Shown here piece by piece: positions 5,568 to 6,313 of a DNA stretch of 6,313 bases; the first letter of the stretch is position 1, and each line of letters starts with the position of its first letter. A program made the translations under genes and the position numbers. The notes under the pieces were generated by a model, which made no database searches, had not been told where the DNA came from, and saw nothing but the letters and a program-made list of their open reading frames with translations. Source of the DNA: Puniceicoccaceae bacterium (lineage in GTDB: Bacteria; Verrucomicrobiota; Verrucomicrobiia; Opitutales; Coraliomargaritaceae); the NCBI GenBank assembly GCA_003567255.1, contig PWZW01000104.1:1-6313 (forward strand). Reading direction: 5' to 3'.

Positions 5568-6313
5568 ATGTTTGCCTCACTCTCCCGCAGTTGGGAATAC
5601 ACCAAGCTCAGCCTCAGCGTGTTGAATAAAAACCGGCACCTGATTATATTCCCTATCCTATCTGGCATCGCCTCCCTGCTGGTGATGGCCTCATTCTTTT
5701 TTCCCCTTTGGCAAACCGGCTTGCTCGCCGAATGGACGAGCGACACGGACGCCACTCTGGGCGATGCGGTCTTTTATGTGACGGTGTTTTCGTTTTATCT
5801 GCTGAATTATTTTGTCATTATCTTCTTCAACTGTGCGCTGATCTTCGCCGTGATCCGCTATTTGCAAGGAGAGCAGATCACCCTGAAATTTGCGATTCAG
5901 GATGCGCTCAGTGTGATCCACCAAATTTTTGGGTGGGCCTTCCTTTCGGCGGTTTTCGGACTTTTGCTCAACGCCCTCGAACGCAACCAAAAGGTCGGGC
6001 GCTTGGTTACGTCTCTACTCGGGAGCGCTTGGACCGCCCTTACCTACTTCGTCCTCCCCGTGATTGTGGTGGAAAGAATCGGTCCTGTTCCTGCGGTAAA
6101 ACGCTCCATCGGCATTTTGAAGAACGAATGGGGCACCGCCCTGATGGGTAATTTCTCCCTCGGATTTATTGGCTTCTTATTGATGTTACCGGTGTTTTTA
6201 GTGGCCGCGGCGGTCGCTTACCTTGGGTTCCAGACCGGCACGACCGTGGGTATGGTTTTTGGGTTTGGTTTAGGCGGTATGCTAATGATCTGTGGGCTCG
6301 CTGCCGACGCGGC
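5568..6313 (+). CDS. Multi-spanning membrane protein (DUF6159-like), 3' end outside window
   Basis: The reading frame from ATG at 5568 stays open for 248 codons to the window edge, so the protein is incomplete. It begins FASLSRSWEYTKLSLSVLNKNRHLIIFPILSG; a lead of this kind, SW-x(n)-L-x-K-x-x-L-x-x-FP-x-x-SG, is typical of DUF6159 membrane proteins. About six hydrophobic segments follow: 25-47, 66-97 (long, perhaps two), 117-135, 150-168, 195-218 and 224-244. A conserved-looking cytosolic part around 165-190 (PVIVVERIGPVPAVKRSIGILKNEWG) is reminiscent of the ERxGxxxAlkrS pattern of this group. Function is unknown; no catalytic motif is visible. It is divergent from the small anchored protein, so the two may share a control region. 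The family name is from memory of the N-terminal pattern and is moderately sure; that it is an integral membrane protein is very sure. Confidence 0.8.
   Translation, partial: MFASLSRSWEYTKLSLSVLNKNRHLIIFPILSGIASLLVMASFFFPLWQTGLLAEWTSDTDATLGDAVFYVTVFSFYLLNYFVIIFFNCALIFAVIRYLQGEQITLKFAIQDALSVIHQIFGWAFLSAVFGLLLNALERNQKVGRLVTSLLGSAWTALTYFVLPVIVVERIGPVPAVKRSIGILKNEWGTALMGNFSLGFIGFLLMLPVFLVAAAVAYLGFQTGTTVGMVFGFGLGGMLMICGLAADA

Noticed and set aside
5396..5755. Upstream extension of the minus-strand frame to 5755
   Set aside because: The added 120 residues show no domain, precede an obvious membrane segment that should be N-terminal, and would overlap the start of the rightward membrane-protein gene.

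Overview
The window looks like a chromosomal segment of a moderately GC-rich environmental bacterium. Most start codons have no convincing Shine-Dalgarno sequence. The spacers are full of short degenerate repeats, and the gene types (SpoU methylase, LexA, a putative DUF6159-type membrane protein) would suit the Verrucomicrobiota/PVC group. That placement is an inference from style; there is no rRNA or other marker gene here to settle it.

Layout. Positions 1-431 hold no convincing gene, only short repeats and small hairpins. Positions 432-1445 (minus) carry a Fic-family protein (AMPylase-type) with an intact HPFADGNGRIGR core. Its natural reading frame begins MTAYEPP and then meets an in-frame TAA at codon 8, where related proteins usually have Tyr, and continues open for 329 codons. 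Positions 1446-1862 are a repeat-rich spacer; a segment near 1564-1641 is a second copy of one at 191-276, so direct repeats bracket the Fic locus. Next come an SDR oxidoreductase (minus, 1863-2555) divergent from a class I SAM methyltransferase (plus, 2657-3241), a SpoU/TrmH-type RNA 2'-O-methyltransferase (plus, 3309-4127), lexA (plus, 4220-4867), a small membrane-anchored protein (minus, 4907-5395) that converges on lexA, and a multi-spanning membrane protein (plus, from 5568) that runs off the right edge.

How the parts relate. lexA is the regulatory centre. A perfect palindrome TGAAC-N4-GTTCA lies between its presumed -35 (TTGACA) and -10, which is what an autorepressed SOS repressor should have. 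The box follows the GAAC-N4-GTTC arrangement known from Gram-positive LexA. The other genes are housekeeping or of unknown substrate and do not form an evident pathway; changes in strand and gaps of 67-172 bp argue against one operon, although the plus-strand run 2657-4867 could be partly co-transcribed.

I see no complete new system. The items most worth a second look are the Fic gene interrupted at codon 8 (with the possibility that a downstream start makes a form lacking the inhibitory helix), the repeats that flank it, and the LexA operator type.
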